Assembly: GCA_963971285.1 (NCBI GenBank)
Contig: OZ020253.1
Span: 18,922,528 to 18,986,527 of the forward strand
Direction of reading: 5' to 3'
Length of the DNA stretch: 64,000 nucleotides
DNA from: Astropecten irregularis
Taxonomy: Eukaryota > Echinodermata > Asteroidea > Paxillosida > Astropectinidae
How positions within the stretch are numbered: position 1 is the first letter of the stretch; every line of letters begins with the position of its first letter. Shown one piece after another: positions 11,196 through 21,334 of the stretch. A program made the position numbers and the translations under genes. The notes below the pieces were generated by a model. That model had not been told where the DNA came from. It did not search any database and saw only the letters and a program-made list of their open reading frames with translations.

Positions 11196-13330
11196 ACTTT
11201 ATTATCAAACTGTTTTGCATAATTATGCTAACCTTTTTTCTCTCCATTCTTTGTGCTTTATTTCAATTGCAAAACTCTTGCAAAGTGAACATAATTTTTA
11301 TACTAACTTTCTTTTCTCCTTTTCTCTTGCCAGGTATATGTGGTATGTATATTGTATTTGTTGGCTTTGTGAAATTGTTCTGAATGTGTATGTGCTTGTT
11401 AATTAGCTGTTTCGCATGCGGCGGAACAGCTATTGTTTTTGTTATTTTTTTTTTTCTTTCTTTTTTTTTTTTTTTTATTCCACTTTTTTCCCATAGACAT
11501 TACACAGGGTTTTTATACAAGTCACTTCTACCATTATGCCAGTTCCGATGAACTTCATACTTGGCACATAGTTAGACCACCAGCCCAGGTGCCATGCCGA
11601 AACATTTCGTCATCATGACGTCATCACGTGCACCATGACGTCATCATAAAAGTGCAAATTTCAAGGCTCTTTATCTCCGAAACTGCAAGTCCGATGCAAC
11701 TCAAACTTGGTATGTAAGTATATGGGGACGTGATATAGACAAAAATTGCAGTCACGTGTTGATGACGTCATCGTGCGATTTTATACGAATTATTCAATTT
11801 TTGGACCTTTTCTTGATATCTCATGAACCACAAATCGTATTTTCGAAATTCTTTCGTCAAAATGTTTGTTAGGCTATAGGCACATGCCACAAAATACCGA
11901 AAAGTGGTGACGTCATGATGACGTCATCAAAAAGCCGATTTTCTGATTCACATATAAGGGAATATCCGATGGCGTTGAAACTTGGTGGGTAGGTAGGGAA
12001 TGGTACTAGTATCCCAAATCTGAAGTGACGTCACGATGACGTCATCGGCTGATTTTTTATTGATTTTTGAATATTTAATTTTGCCAATTTTTCCCAGAAA
12101 CACATATAAGCGTATATCCGATCGTACTGAAACTTGGTGGGTAGGTACGAAATGGTATTAGTATCCCTAATGTGAAGTGACGTCACGATGACGTCATCGC
12201 CTGATTTTTTATTGATTTTTTTTTAATGATTAATTTTGCCATTTAGAGGCAAACCATAAGACACAACACGGGCTTTGGAACTTTTTGGACCGCTGATATG
12301 GCTATCCATAGTAGTGGGCCAATTGTGTACAGGTAAACGTAGCACGACGAGCTAGAAAATCAGTCATTTTGCTGTTTCCACCGTCCATAAGCACAACCAT
12401 ACATACTATGTGTGCTGACCTATAGTGGACTCTGCCATTTCCGTGTTTCTCATGGCCGTGTGTATGTATCTGTACTACCGGTATACGTGTATTGATGGAC
12501 GAGTGACGACGCTCCTGGTACATGTACATGTAGTTGTTTAGGACAATTAAGACACCGCTGATTAACTATTTCTCTGTGACGACGCTCCTGGTACATGTAC
12601 ATGTAGTTGTTTAGGACAATTAAGACACCGCTGATTAACTGTTTCTCTGTACTGGGTCAATTGTGTACATATGTTTGTTTCGTACATTTTATAAAACAAA
12701 CGCGAAACAGCTCAGTGTTTGTACACAAACACATGTCTAGTTGTGATTCCTTTTGAGTAGCTTACTAACCTAGATATCCATTCTTTGTGCTATATTTCAA
12801 TTGCAGAACTCTTGCAAAGTGAACATAATTTTTATACTAACTTTCTTTTCTCTTTTTCTCTTGCCAGGTATAATTATGTGGTATGTATATTGTATTTGTT
12901 GGCTTTGTGTGAAATTATTCTCTGAATGTGCTTGTTCATTGTGATTCCTTTTGAGTAGCTTACTAACTATCCATTCTTTGTGCTATATTTCAATTGCAGA
13001 ACTCTTGCAAAGTGAACATAAGTTTTATACTGACTTTCTTTTCTCTTTTTCTCTTGCCAGGTATATGTGGTATGTAGATTGTATTTGTTGGCTTTGTTAA
13101 ATTGTTCTGAATGTGTACGTGCTTGTTAATTGTGATTCCTTTTGAGTAGCTTACTAACCTATCCATTCTTTGTGCTATGTTTCAATTGCAAAACTCTTGC
13201 AAAGTGAACATAATTTTTATACTAACTTTCTTTTCTCCTTTTCTCTTGCCAGGTATAATTATGTGGTATGTATATTGTATTTGTTGGCTTTGTGTGAAAT
13301 TGTTCTAAATGTGTATATGCTTGTTAATTG
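11196..13330 (+). repeat. ~193-bp tandem array with acceptor/donor-like junctions, interrupted by a mobile element
   Basis: Four good copies carry AACTCTTGCAAAGTGAACAT, then TATACTAACTTTC or a variant, then a long pyrimidine tract ending TTGCCAG, then GTATAT or GTATAATTATG. The CAG|GT junctions fall at 11333/11334, 12867/12868, 13060/13061 and 13252/13253. Steps are 193 and 192 bp, and 196 bp between the first two once the 1338-bp insertion is subtracted. Open frames here have no coding character. Confidence 0.8.
11405..12740 (+). mobile_element. Complete non-autonomous Helitron-like element (separate subfamily)
   Basis: The 5' end is AGCTGTTTCGC followed by a short hairpin and a T-rich run. 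The 3' end has the inverted GCGAAACAGCT, the hairpin GTGTTTGTACACAAACAC and the terminal ATGTCTAG. This is the asymmetric subterminal-repeat plus 3'-hairpin layout of HINE/Helentron-type elements. The body has several paired TGACGTCA motifs, a ~152-bp repeat (around 11957-12240) and a 71-bp direct repeat (around 12502-12650). It sits in a unit of the 193-bp array. An uninterrupted unit at about 13110-13131 shows the empty site: TTAATTGTG has become TTAATT-element-TTGTG. No transposase gene. Confidence 0.85.
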
Positions 13331-13390
13331 TGATTTACTTACCTATCCTAGCTTGGCTAGGTCGAATCTCTTTTCTTTTTCTCGTTGCAG

Positions 13391-13433
13391 TTGCCTGTTT
13401 AGATCTTTCTACCTGCTTGATGCAAGATGCTGG
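13391..13433 (+). CDS. Probable internal coding exon of a cysteine-rich protein
   Basis: The exon follows a pyrimidine-rich acceptor ending CTCGTTGCAG and ends at the donor GG|GTGAGAA. In the third frame it reads ACLDLSTCLMQDA plus two bases of a glycine codon that the next exon completes. The frame stays open across both downstream junctions to a stop codon, which is the main support. An alternative donor, CAG|GTGGGT after 13532, would leave every frame stopped within the exon. No upstream exon could be identified. Family unknown. Confidence 0.4.
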
Positions 13434-13945
13434 GTGAGAATGTACAGACAGCCGGAAGCAGGGAGGACCGAGGACAGATGTTTGCCTGAGTGATGACCCT
13501 GCTTGCTGAGCTTTCCATGACAAAATCCTCAGGTGGGTGTCATTCAGAATGATTTGAAAAAGCTTCAAAACATCTTCAAAAATCTTGTCACCAAAAAGTG
13601 ACAAGATTTTTGCACTATGAGCTTAGAGGCTTAAGCTTTCAAGATACAGAGATCGATGCGGGACTATAGTTCCGATTTTAATCTGATTTCAGAATTTGGT
13701 TGGGATTTTTAATTCAAAATGTCAACTTTTTGTACACCTGCTCTGCACAAAAGTATAGGAACTCTGTTTAAATTTCAGCTTTTTCCTTGGTGTTTTCAGA
13801 TTTTCTTTTGGCAGTCCACTCACATATCCCTGAAGAGTGAAAATATCCTTCATAGTTCGTGTATTTTTGGGTTTCAGGATTAGTCTCAAGATGAGTTTGT
13901 TGGTGCTTAATATCTTTTCTTTCTATTTGATTTTGATTTCTACAG
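13434..13945 (+). other. Predicted intron with perfect 14-bp hairpin
   Basis: Bounded by GTGAGA and a pyrimidine tract ending TTTCTACAG. It contains an exact inverted repeat, AAAAATCTTGTCAC (13578-13591) and its complement (13598-13611), around a six-base loop. Confidence 0.4.
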
Positions 13946-14024
13946 GGATTGCAGTGGATGTACTTGCAGCATGGATTGCAATAACATGAAGGAAGGATTC
14001 ACACCTGTAGGATTTCCGCTTGAG
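13946..14024 (+). CDS. Probable coding exon of a cysteine-rich protein
   Basis: Good consensus boundaries: acceptor TTTCTACAG before 13946 and donor GAG|GTAAGA after 14024. The first base completes the preceding glycine codon. The next 26 codons are open and include DCSGCTCSMDC, with four cysteines in ten residues, followed by KEGFTPVGFPLE. The exon ends exactly on a codon boundary. The other two frames contain stops. I do not recognise the domain. Confidence 0.5.
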
Positions 14025-14465
14025 GTAAGAATGACACCTGTCAATGTTACTGTCACTGCTTTGGCAATATTTCTGGGTGTGAAGTAAATTCAACTTTAAC
14101 TCATCAAGTCTATCGTTTAAAAACCTATGTTCACACCCAGAGTGTTTCCAAAGCACACAGTGCATCTGTCTGTATGTTGGTCTGGCCTTTGCTGTCTGTA
14201 TGTATGTCCATTGATGTATTACTAGCAGATGTGTACTTCAGAAAATCTTTGAGGAAAACAAAATTCTAAATACTAATCAGTGTTGTTGACTCAAGTTGGT
14301 GATTTTGACTCCGGTTCTACTCACCAATCTTTGCAACTTCACTTGACTTGACTTGGGAATATTTTTACTTGGTCATTTGAACATTTGCTAGTAATACATC
14401 AGAGAAGGAGAGTCTTTCAATGACTTTGTAATTTTCTCATTACTTCTCTCATTTTTTGGTTTCAG
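14025..14465 (+). other. Predicted intron with a long imperfect foldback
   Basis: Bounded by GTAAGA and a pyrimidine-rich acceptor ending TTTGGTTTCAG. It contains the 109-nt foldback at 14054-14162, listed separately. Nothing else notable. Confidence 0.45.
14054..14162 (+). ncRNA. Candidate intronic hairpin RNA
   Basis: The 5' arm (14054-14083) contains TTTGGCAATATTTCTGGGTG. The 3' arm (14130-14162) contains TTCACACCCAGAGTGTTTCC. They pair as CACTG/CAGTG, TTTGG/CCAAA and an uninterrupted 12-bp TCTGGGTGTGAA stem, with mismatches between, around a 46-nt loop. The first nine bases from 14060, TTTGGCAAT, equal the 5' end of the miR-182 family as I remember it, but the rest differs and the loop is long. 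It may equally be a decayed foldback element. Confidence 0.25.
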
Positions 14466-14507
14466 ATTTCATCAACTTGCTCAGGGCTGAGGTGCAACAC
14501 TTGTTGA
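14466..14507 (+). CDS. Probable last coding segment, cysteine-rich C-terminus
   Basis: After the acceptor TTTGGTTTCAG the frame continues as ISSTCSGLRCNTC and ends in tandem stop codons (TGA at 14505 and 14508). With the two upstream exons it gives 53 residues containing nine cysteines. This suggests an extracellular disulfide-rich or metal-binding module, but no family can be named. The start codon and upstream exons are missing, so only the end of the gene is described. Confidence 0.45.
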   Translation: MSSTCSGLRCNTC

Positions 14508-15060
14508 TGAGTATCGATCGTCCAGTCATCATCCGCACGCGTACTTCATTGATAAATATTTTATCGTGCTGTTCCCATTTATGTCTGCTTCCATGAAGAT
14601 GAAAAATCATTTATCAAAGCTGATTTTGCATCATTTGTGATGAAAGACATGATTTCTGGATCCATATTTTATGGAAGTGAACAAAAATGGGTACAGCAAG
14701 ATAAATTCTAATTTAAGGTTAATCAGGATGCTGCAAGAGGTTCTCAAGAACATGAAATGAAATTTTGGAAACAAATTTTTGTTTTGGCAATGTGAAATAT
14801 TATCCACCCTGTGCATCCTGATCCACCTCAGTTTACCCTTAACTTGAGACAAATCCCACCATCAATCTTTGTGAGACTGCCATAACCTTAAGCTGCTAGA
14901 ATACAGTATGATGTGCACCATCGTTATCGTCTTTCCTATAGTAACTGTACTCGGTCACCTAGCCTCAACCTGCAATTGACATAAGGCTAATGGCTGTGGC
15001 TCACTGCTTTCATTTGTCTAACTTTACAGGAGGAATAAACCTTACTTTCAAGTCCTTGTA
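14508..15060 (+). other. Predicted 3' UTR
   Basis: No coding character. It extends from the tandem stops to a canonical AATAAA at 15034-15039, with T-rich sequence after it. Cleavage would be expected about 15-25 bases later. The Helitron-like nest begins about 190 bp further on. Confidence 0.4.
15034..15039 (+). terminator. Poly(A) signal AATAAA
   Basis: A canonical hexamer in the plausible position for the end of the gene whose last coding segment is at 14466-14507. Confidence 0.4.
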
Positions 15061-15375
15061 ATCTAACTTATTATCAATAATTCTGCCAATTTTTTAAATG
15101 GTTTAATTGAAGCGCTTCTAAACAGTCAATGGCTAAATTGGTGCAATTATTGGACACTTGGAAATTGTGGATATTACAAGATGATTAAGTTTAAAAAAAA
15201 GTTCAGTTACAATTGAAACTTACAACAATTTCTAACATCATCTTATAACTTTATTAGCTGTTCCGACATTTCGGATGTCGGAACAGGTTTAGTTTTTGCT
15301 TAGATTTTTATTATTATTATTAGCTGTTCCGACATTTCTGATGTCGGAACAGGTTTTGTTTTTGTTCTGATTTTT

Positions 15376-15424
15376 AGCTGTTCCGACATTTCTGATGTCG
15401 GAACAGGTTTTGTTTTTGTTCTGA

Positions 15425-15457
<33 letters not shown>

Positions 15458-17449
15458 GCTGTTCCGACATTTCCGATGTCGGAACAGGTTTTGTTTTTCT
15501 TCTGATTTTTATTATTATTATACTTTATCACCCCAAATTTTGTTTATTCCTAATCTTTTATAATGTTTGTCTGGTCAGCTTATATGAGGTATCATATGAA
15601 AGCTTATAATCTGAAGTTAATCCTAAGACTGAGTTTGATAAATTTATTAATTAATTAGGCACGTGACAGCTCATTTGCATATTTAATTAGTCAATTTTGT
15701 TCGCAGCATATCTTGAGAACGACAAAGGCTATGAATATGATTCTTTTTGCAAAGGCTTAGTAGCATCATGTAGTTGTGCATGCTACCAAGAAATGTACCG
15801 TGACGTCATCATGACGTCATCAAAAATGCTGATTTTATTATTAGCAGCATATCTCGAGAACGGTAAGTGCTACGGTAATGATTCTTTTTGCAAAGGCTTA
15901 GTAGCAACATGTAGTTGTGCATGCTGCCAAAAAATTTACCGTGACGTCATCATGACGTCATTACAAATGCTGATTTTATTATTAGCAGCATATCTCGAGA
16001 ACGGTAAGTGCTACGGTATTGGTTCTTTTTGTAAAAGCTTTGTTACATCATTTAGTTGTGCATGCTGCTCCGAAATTTACAGTGACGTCATCATGACGTC
16101 ATCAAAAAAGGTAATTTTTGGTTTATAGCAGTATATCTCGAGAACGGTAAGTGCTACGGTATTGGTTCTTTTTGTAAAAGCTTTGTTAGACCCTGTATAT
16201 TTGCATGCTGTTGTGAAATTAACCGTGACGTCATTATGACGTCATCAAAAGGCATAATTTATGTGCAAACAGAGAACATTGAGAATGGCAAAAGCTCCAT
16301 GGGAACGATTCTTTTCACAAAAGCTTTGCAAGAAACTTTAGATGAACGCTGCTTTGTAAATGACCGTGACGTCATCATGACGTCATCGAAGCTTATAAAG
16401 TTGATCAAATAAGTCGGAACAGCTCCGTGTTCGTCCACGAACACTTAAATGTCTAGTTATTATTATACTTTATCACCCAAAGTTTGTTTATTCCTGATCT
16501 CTTACTTAGCTTCTTCTGATCAGCTTATTTGAGGTATCATATGAAAGCTTATAAGCTGAAGTTAATCCTAAGACTGAGTTTGTTAAAATTCTTAATTAAT
16601 TATGCACGTGACAGCTCATTTGCATATTTAATTAGTACATTTTGTTAGCAGCGTATCTCAAGAACTACAAGTGCTATAAAAATAATTCTTTTTCCAAAAG
16701 CTTTGTTACATCATGTAGTTATGCATGCTGCCAAGAAATTAACAGTGACGTCATCATGACGTCATCAAAAATGCTGATTTTTATTAGAAGCAGCATATCT
16801 CGAGAACGGTAAGTGCTAAGGCATTGATTCTTTTTGTAAAAGCTTTGTTACATCATGTAGTTGTGCATGCTGTCCCAAAATTTACAGTGACGTCATCATG
16901 AAGTCATCAAAAAAGGTAATTTTTAATTCTTTAATAATTAAGCACGTGACAGCTCATTCAAATTTTTAATTAGTCAATTTTGTTAGCAGCATATCTCGAG
17001 AACGACAAAGGCTATGAATATGATTCTTTTTGCAAAGGCTTAGTAGCATAATGTAGTTGTGCATGCTGCCAAGAAATTTACCGTGACGTCATCATGACGT
17101 CATCAAAAATGATGATTTTTTGTTTATAGCATCATATCTCGAGAACGGTAAGTGCTACGGTAATGATTCTTTTTGTAAAAGCTTTGTTACATCATGTAGT
17201 TGTGCATGCTGCCCCTAAATTTACAGTGACGTCATCATGACGTCATCAAAAAAGGTAATTTTTGGTTTATAGCAGTATATCTCGAGAACGGTAAGTGCTA
17301 CGGTATTGGTTCTTTTTGTGAAAGCTTTGTTAGAAACTGCAGATGCATGCTGCTTTGCATAAAATGACCATGACGTCATCGGAGCTTATAAGGCTGATCA
17401 AATAAGTCGGAACAGCTCCGTGTTCGTCCACGAACACTTAAATGTCTAG
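15376..17449 (+). mobile_element. Helitron-like element, one nested insertion
   Basis: The head at 15376 entered the T-run of the 15322 head (GATTTTT then AGCTG). It is interrupted by the element at 15467-16456; the body resumes at 16457 and ends in CTAG at 17449. The tail region has a short deletion form ending CATAAAATGACCATGACGTC. Confidence 0.75.
15467..16456 (+). mobile_element. Uninterrupted element (subfamily d)
   Basis: Head with CTTCTG after the T-rich block and body beginning ACTTTATCACCCCAAATTTT. This head-body combination defines subfamily d. The tail hairpin and CTAG at 16453-16456 are intact. It holds about five CRE-pair monomers. Confidence 0.85.
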
Positions 17450-17574
17450 TTAGCTGTTCCGACATTTCCGATGTCGGAACAGGTTTTGTTTTTGTTCTGA
17501 TTTTTATTATTATTAGCTGTTCCGACATTTCTGATGTCGGAACAGGTTTTGTTTTTGTTCTGATTTTTATTATT

Positions 17575-19443
17575 AGCTGTTCCGACATTTCCGATGTCGG
17601 AACAGGTTTTGTTTTTCTTCTGATTTTTAGCTGTTCCGACATTTCTGATGTCGGAACAGGTTTTGTTTTTGTTCTGATTTTTATTATTATTATTATTATT
17701 ATTATACTTTATCACCCAAAGTTTGTTTATTCCTGATCTCTTACTTAGCTTCTTCTGATCAGCTTAAATGAGGTATCATATGAAAGCTTATAAGCTGAAG
17801 TTAATCCTAAGACTGAGTTTGTTAAAATTCTTAATTAATTATGCACGTGACAGCTCATTTGCATATTTAATTAGTCAATTTTGTTAGCAGCGTATCTCGA
17901 GAACTACAAATGCTATGAAAATAATTCTTTTTGCAAAGGCTTAGTAGCATCATGTAGTTGTGCATGCTGCCAAGAAATTTACCGTGACGTCATCATGACG
18001 TCATCAAAAATGCTGATTTTATTTTTAGCAGCATATCTCGAGAACGGTAAGTGCTACGGTAATGATTCTTTTTTTAAAAGCTTTGTTACATCATGTAGTT
18101 GTGCATGCTGCCCCGAAATTTACAGTGACGTCATCATGACGTCATCAAAAAAGGTAATTTTCGGTTAAGAGCATTATATCTGGTGAACGGTAAGTGCTAC
18201 GGTATTGGTTCTTTTTGTAAAAGCTTTGTTAGACCCTGTAGATTTGCATGCTGTTGTGAAATTAACTGTGACGTCATTATGACGTCATCAAAAGGCATAA
18301 TTTATGTTTGCAGCATATCTTGAGAATGACAAAAGCTATGGTAATGATTCTTTTCACAAAAGCTTTGTTAGACAATTTAGATGCACGCTGCTTTGTAAAT
18401 GACCGTGACGTCATCATGACGTCATCGGAGCTTATAAAGCTGATCAAATAAGTCGGAACAGCTCCGTGTTCGTCCACGAACACTTAAATGTCTAGTTATT
18501 ATTATTATACTTTATCACCCCAAATTTTGTTTATTCCTAATCTTTTATAATGTTTGTCTGGTCAGCTTATATGAGGTATCATATGAAAGCTTATAATCTG
18601 AAGTTAATCCTAAGACTGAGTTTGATAAATTTATTAATTAATTAGGCACGTGACAGCTCATTTGCATATTTAATTAGTCAATTTTGTTCGCAGCATATCT
18701 TGAGAACGACAAAGGCTATGAATATGATTCTTTTTGCAAAGGCTTAGTAGCATCATGTAGTTGTGCATGCTACCAAGAAATTTACCGTGACGTCATCATG
18801 ACGTCATCAAAAATGCTGATTTTATTATTAGCAGCATATCTCGAGAACGGTAAGTGCTACGGTGATGATTCTTTTTGCAAAGGCTTAGTAGCAACATGTA
18901 GTTGTGCATGCTGCCAAAAAATTTACCGTGACGTCATCATGACGTCATTACAAATGCTGATTTTATTATTAGCAGCATATCTCGAGAACGGTAAGTGCTA
19001 CGGTAATGATTCTTTTTGTAAAAGCTTTGTTACATCATTTAGTTGTGCATGCTGCTCCGAAATTTACAGTGACGTCATCATGACGTCATCAAAAAAGGTA
19101 ATTTTTGGTTTATAGCAGTATATCTCGAGAACGGTAAGTGCTAAGGTATTGGTTCTTTTTGTAAAAGCTTTGTTAGACCCTGTATATTTGCATGCTGTTG
19201 TGAAATTAACCGTGACGTCATTATGACGTCATCAAAAGGCATAATTTATGTGCAAACAGAGAACATTGAGAATGACAAAAGCTCCATGGGAACGATTCTT
19301 TTCACAAAAGCTTTGCAAGAAACTTTAGATGAACGCTGCTTTGTAAATGACCGTGACGTCATCATGACGTCATCGAAGCTTATAAAGCTGATCAAATAAG
19401 TCGGAACAGCTCCGTGTTCGTCCACGAACACTTAAATTTCTAG
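17575..19443 (+). mobile_element. Interrupted element (subfamily d)
   Basis: The head at 17575 has TTTCCGATG and CTTCTG. After the nested copy 17629-18495 the body resumes as ACTTTATCACCCCAAATTTT, exactly the subfamily-d body predicted from the head. The tail reads TTTCTAG instead of TGTCTAG, ending 19443. Confidence 0.85.
17629..18495 (+). mobile_element. Uninterrupted element
   Basis: The head entered the T-run of the 17575 head (GATTTTT then AGCTG). The complete body has a monomer with a TTTTTTTAAAAGC variant. The tail is intact and CTAG ends at 18495. Confidence 0.85.
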
Positions 19444-19460
19444 TTATTATTATTATTATT

Positions 19461-20326
19461 AGCTGTTCCGACATTGCTGATGTCGGAACAGGTTTTGTTT
19501 TTGTTCTGATTTTTATTATTATTATTATTATTATTATACTTTATCACCCAAAGTTTGTTTATTCCTGATCTCTTACTTAGCTTCTTCTGATCAGCTTATA
19601 TGAGGTATCATATGAAAGCTTATAAGCTGAAGTTAATCCTAAGACTGAGTTTGTTAAAATTCTTAATTAATTATGCACGTGACAGCTCATTTGCATATTT
19701 AATTAGTCAACTTTGTTAGCAGCGTATCTCGAGAACTACAAATGCTATGAAAATAATTCTTTTTGCAAAGGCTTAGTAGCATCATGTAGTTGTGCATGCT
19801 GCCAAGAAATTTACCGTGACGTCATCATGACGTCATCAAAAATGCTGATTTTATTTTTAGCAGCATATCTCGAGAACGGTAAGTGCTACGGTAATGATTC
19901 TTTTTTTAATTGCTTTGTTACATCATGTAGTTGTGCATGCTGCCCCGAAATTTACAGTGACGTCATCATGACGTCATCAAAAAGGTAATTTTTGGTTAAG
20001 AGCATTATATCTGGAGAACGGTAAGTGCTACGGTATTGGTTCTTTTTGTAAAAGCTTTGTTAGACCCTTTAGATTTGCATGCTGTTGTGAAATTAACTGT
20101 GATGTCATTATGACGTCATCAAAAGGCATAATTTATGTTTGCAGCATATCTTGAGAATGACAAAAGCTATGGTAATGATTCTTTTCACCAAAGCTTTGTT
20201 AGACAATTTAGATGCACGCTGCTTTGTAAATGACCGTGACGTCATCATGACGTCATCGGAGCTTATAAAGCTGATCAAATAAGTCGGAACAGCTCCGTGT
20301 TCGTCCACGAACACTTAAATGTCTAG
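19461..20326 (+). mobile_element. Uninterrupted element with variant head loop
   Basis: The head hairpin loop reads TTGCTG rather than TTTCTG, a private change. The body resembles that of 17629-18495 and the tail is intact, ending 20326. Confidence 0.85.
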
Positions 20327-21334
20327 TTATTATTATTATTATACTTTATCACCCAAAGTTTGTTTATTCCTGATCTCTTACTTAGCTTCTTCTGATCAGC
20401 TTAAATGAGGTATCATATGAAAGCTTATAAGCTGAAGTTAATCCTAAGACTGAGTTTGTTAAAATTCTTAATTAATTATGCACGTGACAGCTCATTTGCA
20501 TATTTAATTAGTCAATTTTGTTAGCAGCGTATCTCGAGAACTACAAATGCTATGAAAATAATTCTTTTTCCAAAAGCTTTGTTACATCATGTAGTTGTGC
20601 ATGCTGCCAAGAAATTTACAGTGACGTCATCATGACGTCATCAAAAATGCTGACTTCTATTATTAGCAGCATATCTCGAGAACGGTAAGTGCTACGGTAA
20701 TGATTCTTTTTGTAAAAGCTTTATTACATCATGTAGTTGTGCATGCTGCCCCAACATTTACAGTGACGTCATCATGAAGTCATCAAAAAAGGTATTTTTT
20801 AATTCTTTAATAATTAAGCACGTGACAGCTCATTTAAATTTTTAATTAGTCAATTTTGTTAGCAGCGTATCTCTAGAACGACAAAGGCTATGAATATGAT
20901 TCTTTTTGTAAAAGCTTTGTTACCTCATGTATTTGTGCATGCTGCCCCAAAATTTACAGTGACGTCATCATGACGTCATCAATAAAGGTAATTTTTGGTT
21001 AATAGCATTATATCTCGAGAACGGTAAGTGCTACGGTATTGGTTCTTTTTGTAAAAGCTTTGTTAGACCCTGGAGATTTGCATGCTGTTGTGAAATTGAC
21101 TGTGACGTCATTATGACGTCATCAAAAGGCATAATTTATGTTTGCAGCATGTCTTGAGAATGACAAAAGCTATGGTACTGATTCTTTTTACAAAAGCTTT
21201 GTTAGAAACTTTAGATGCACGCTGCTTTGTGAATGACCGTGACGTCATCATGACGTCATCGGAGCTTATAAAGCTGATCAAATAAGTCGGAACAGCTCCG
21301 TGTTCGTCCACGAACACTTAAATGTCTAGTTATT

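Larger units (their letters stand above)
17515..21329 (+). mobile_element. Interrupted element
   Basis: Head at 17515 (TTTCTGATG). Insertions 17575-19443 and 19461-20326 lie in its TTA run. The body resumes at 20327 and ends in CTAG at 21329. Confidence 0.7.

Noticed and set aside
13170-13493. 107-codon plus-strand frame across the acceptor at 13390
   Set aside because: It reads through array sequence and a pyrimidine tract; the spliced three-exon model in another frame fits better.
15697-16128. Plus-strand frames of 90-147 codons rich in cysteine in many nested elements
   Set aside because: They start at TTG or incidental codons, run through 141-bp monomers by periodicity and are broken at varying points in other copies.
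16259-16444. A 61-68 codon minus-strand frame recurring about 25 times at element 3' ends
   Set aside because: It begins at a GTG codon inside the tail hairpin and simply reads conserved tail and monomer sequence backwards; a eukaryotic start is lacking and its conservation follows from the repeat.
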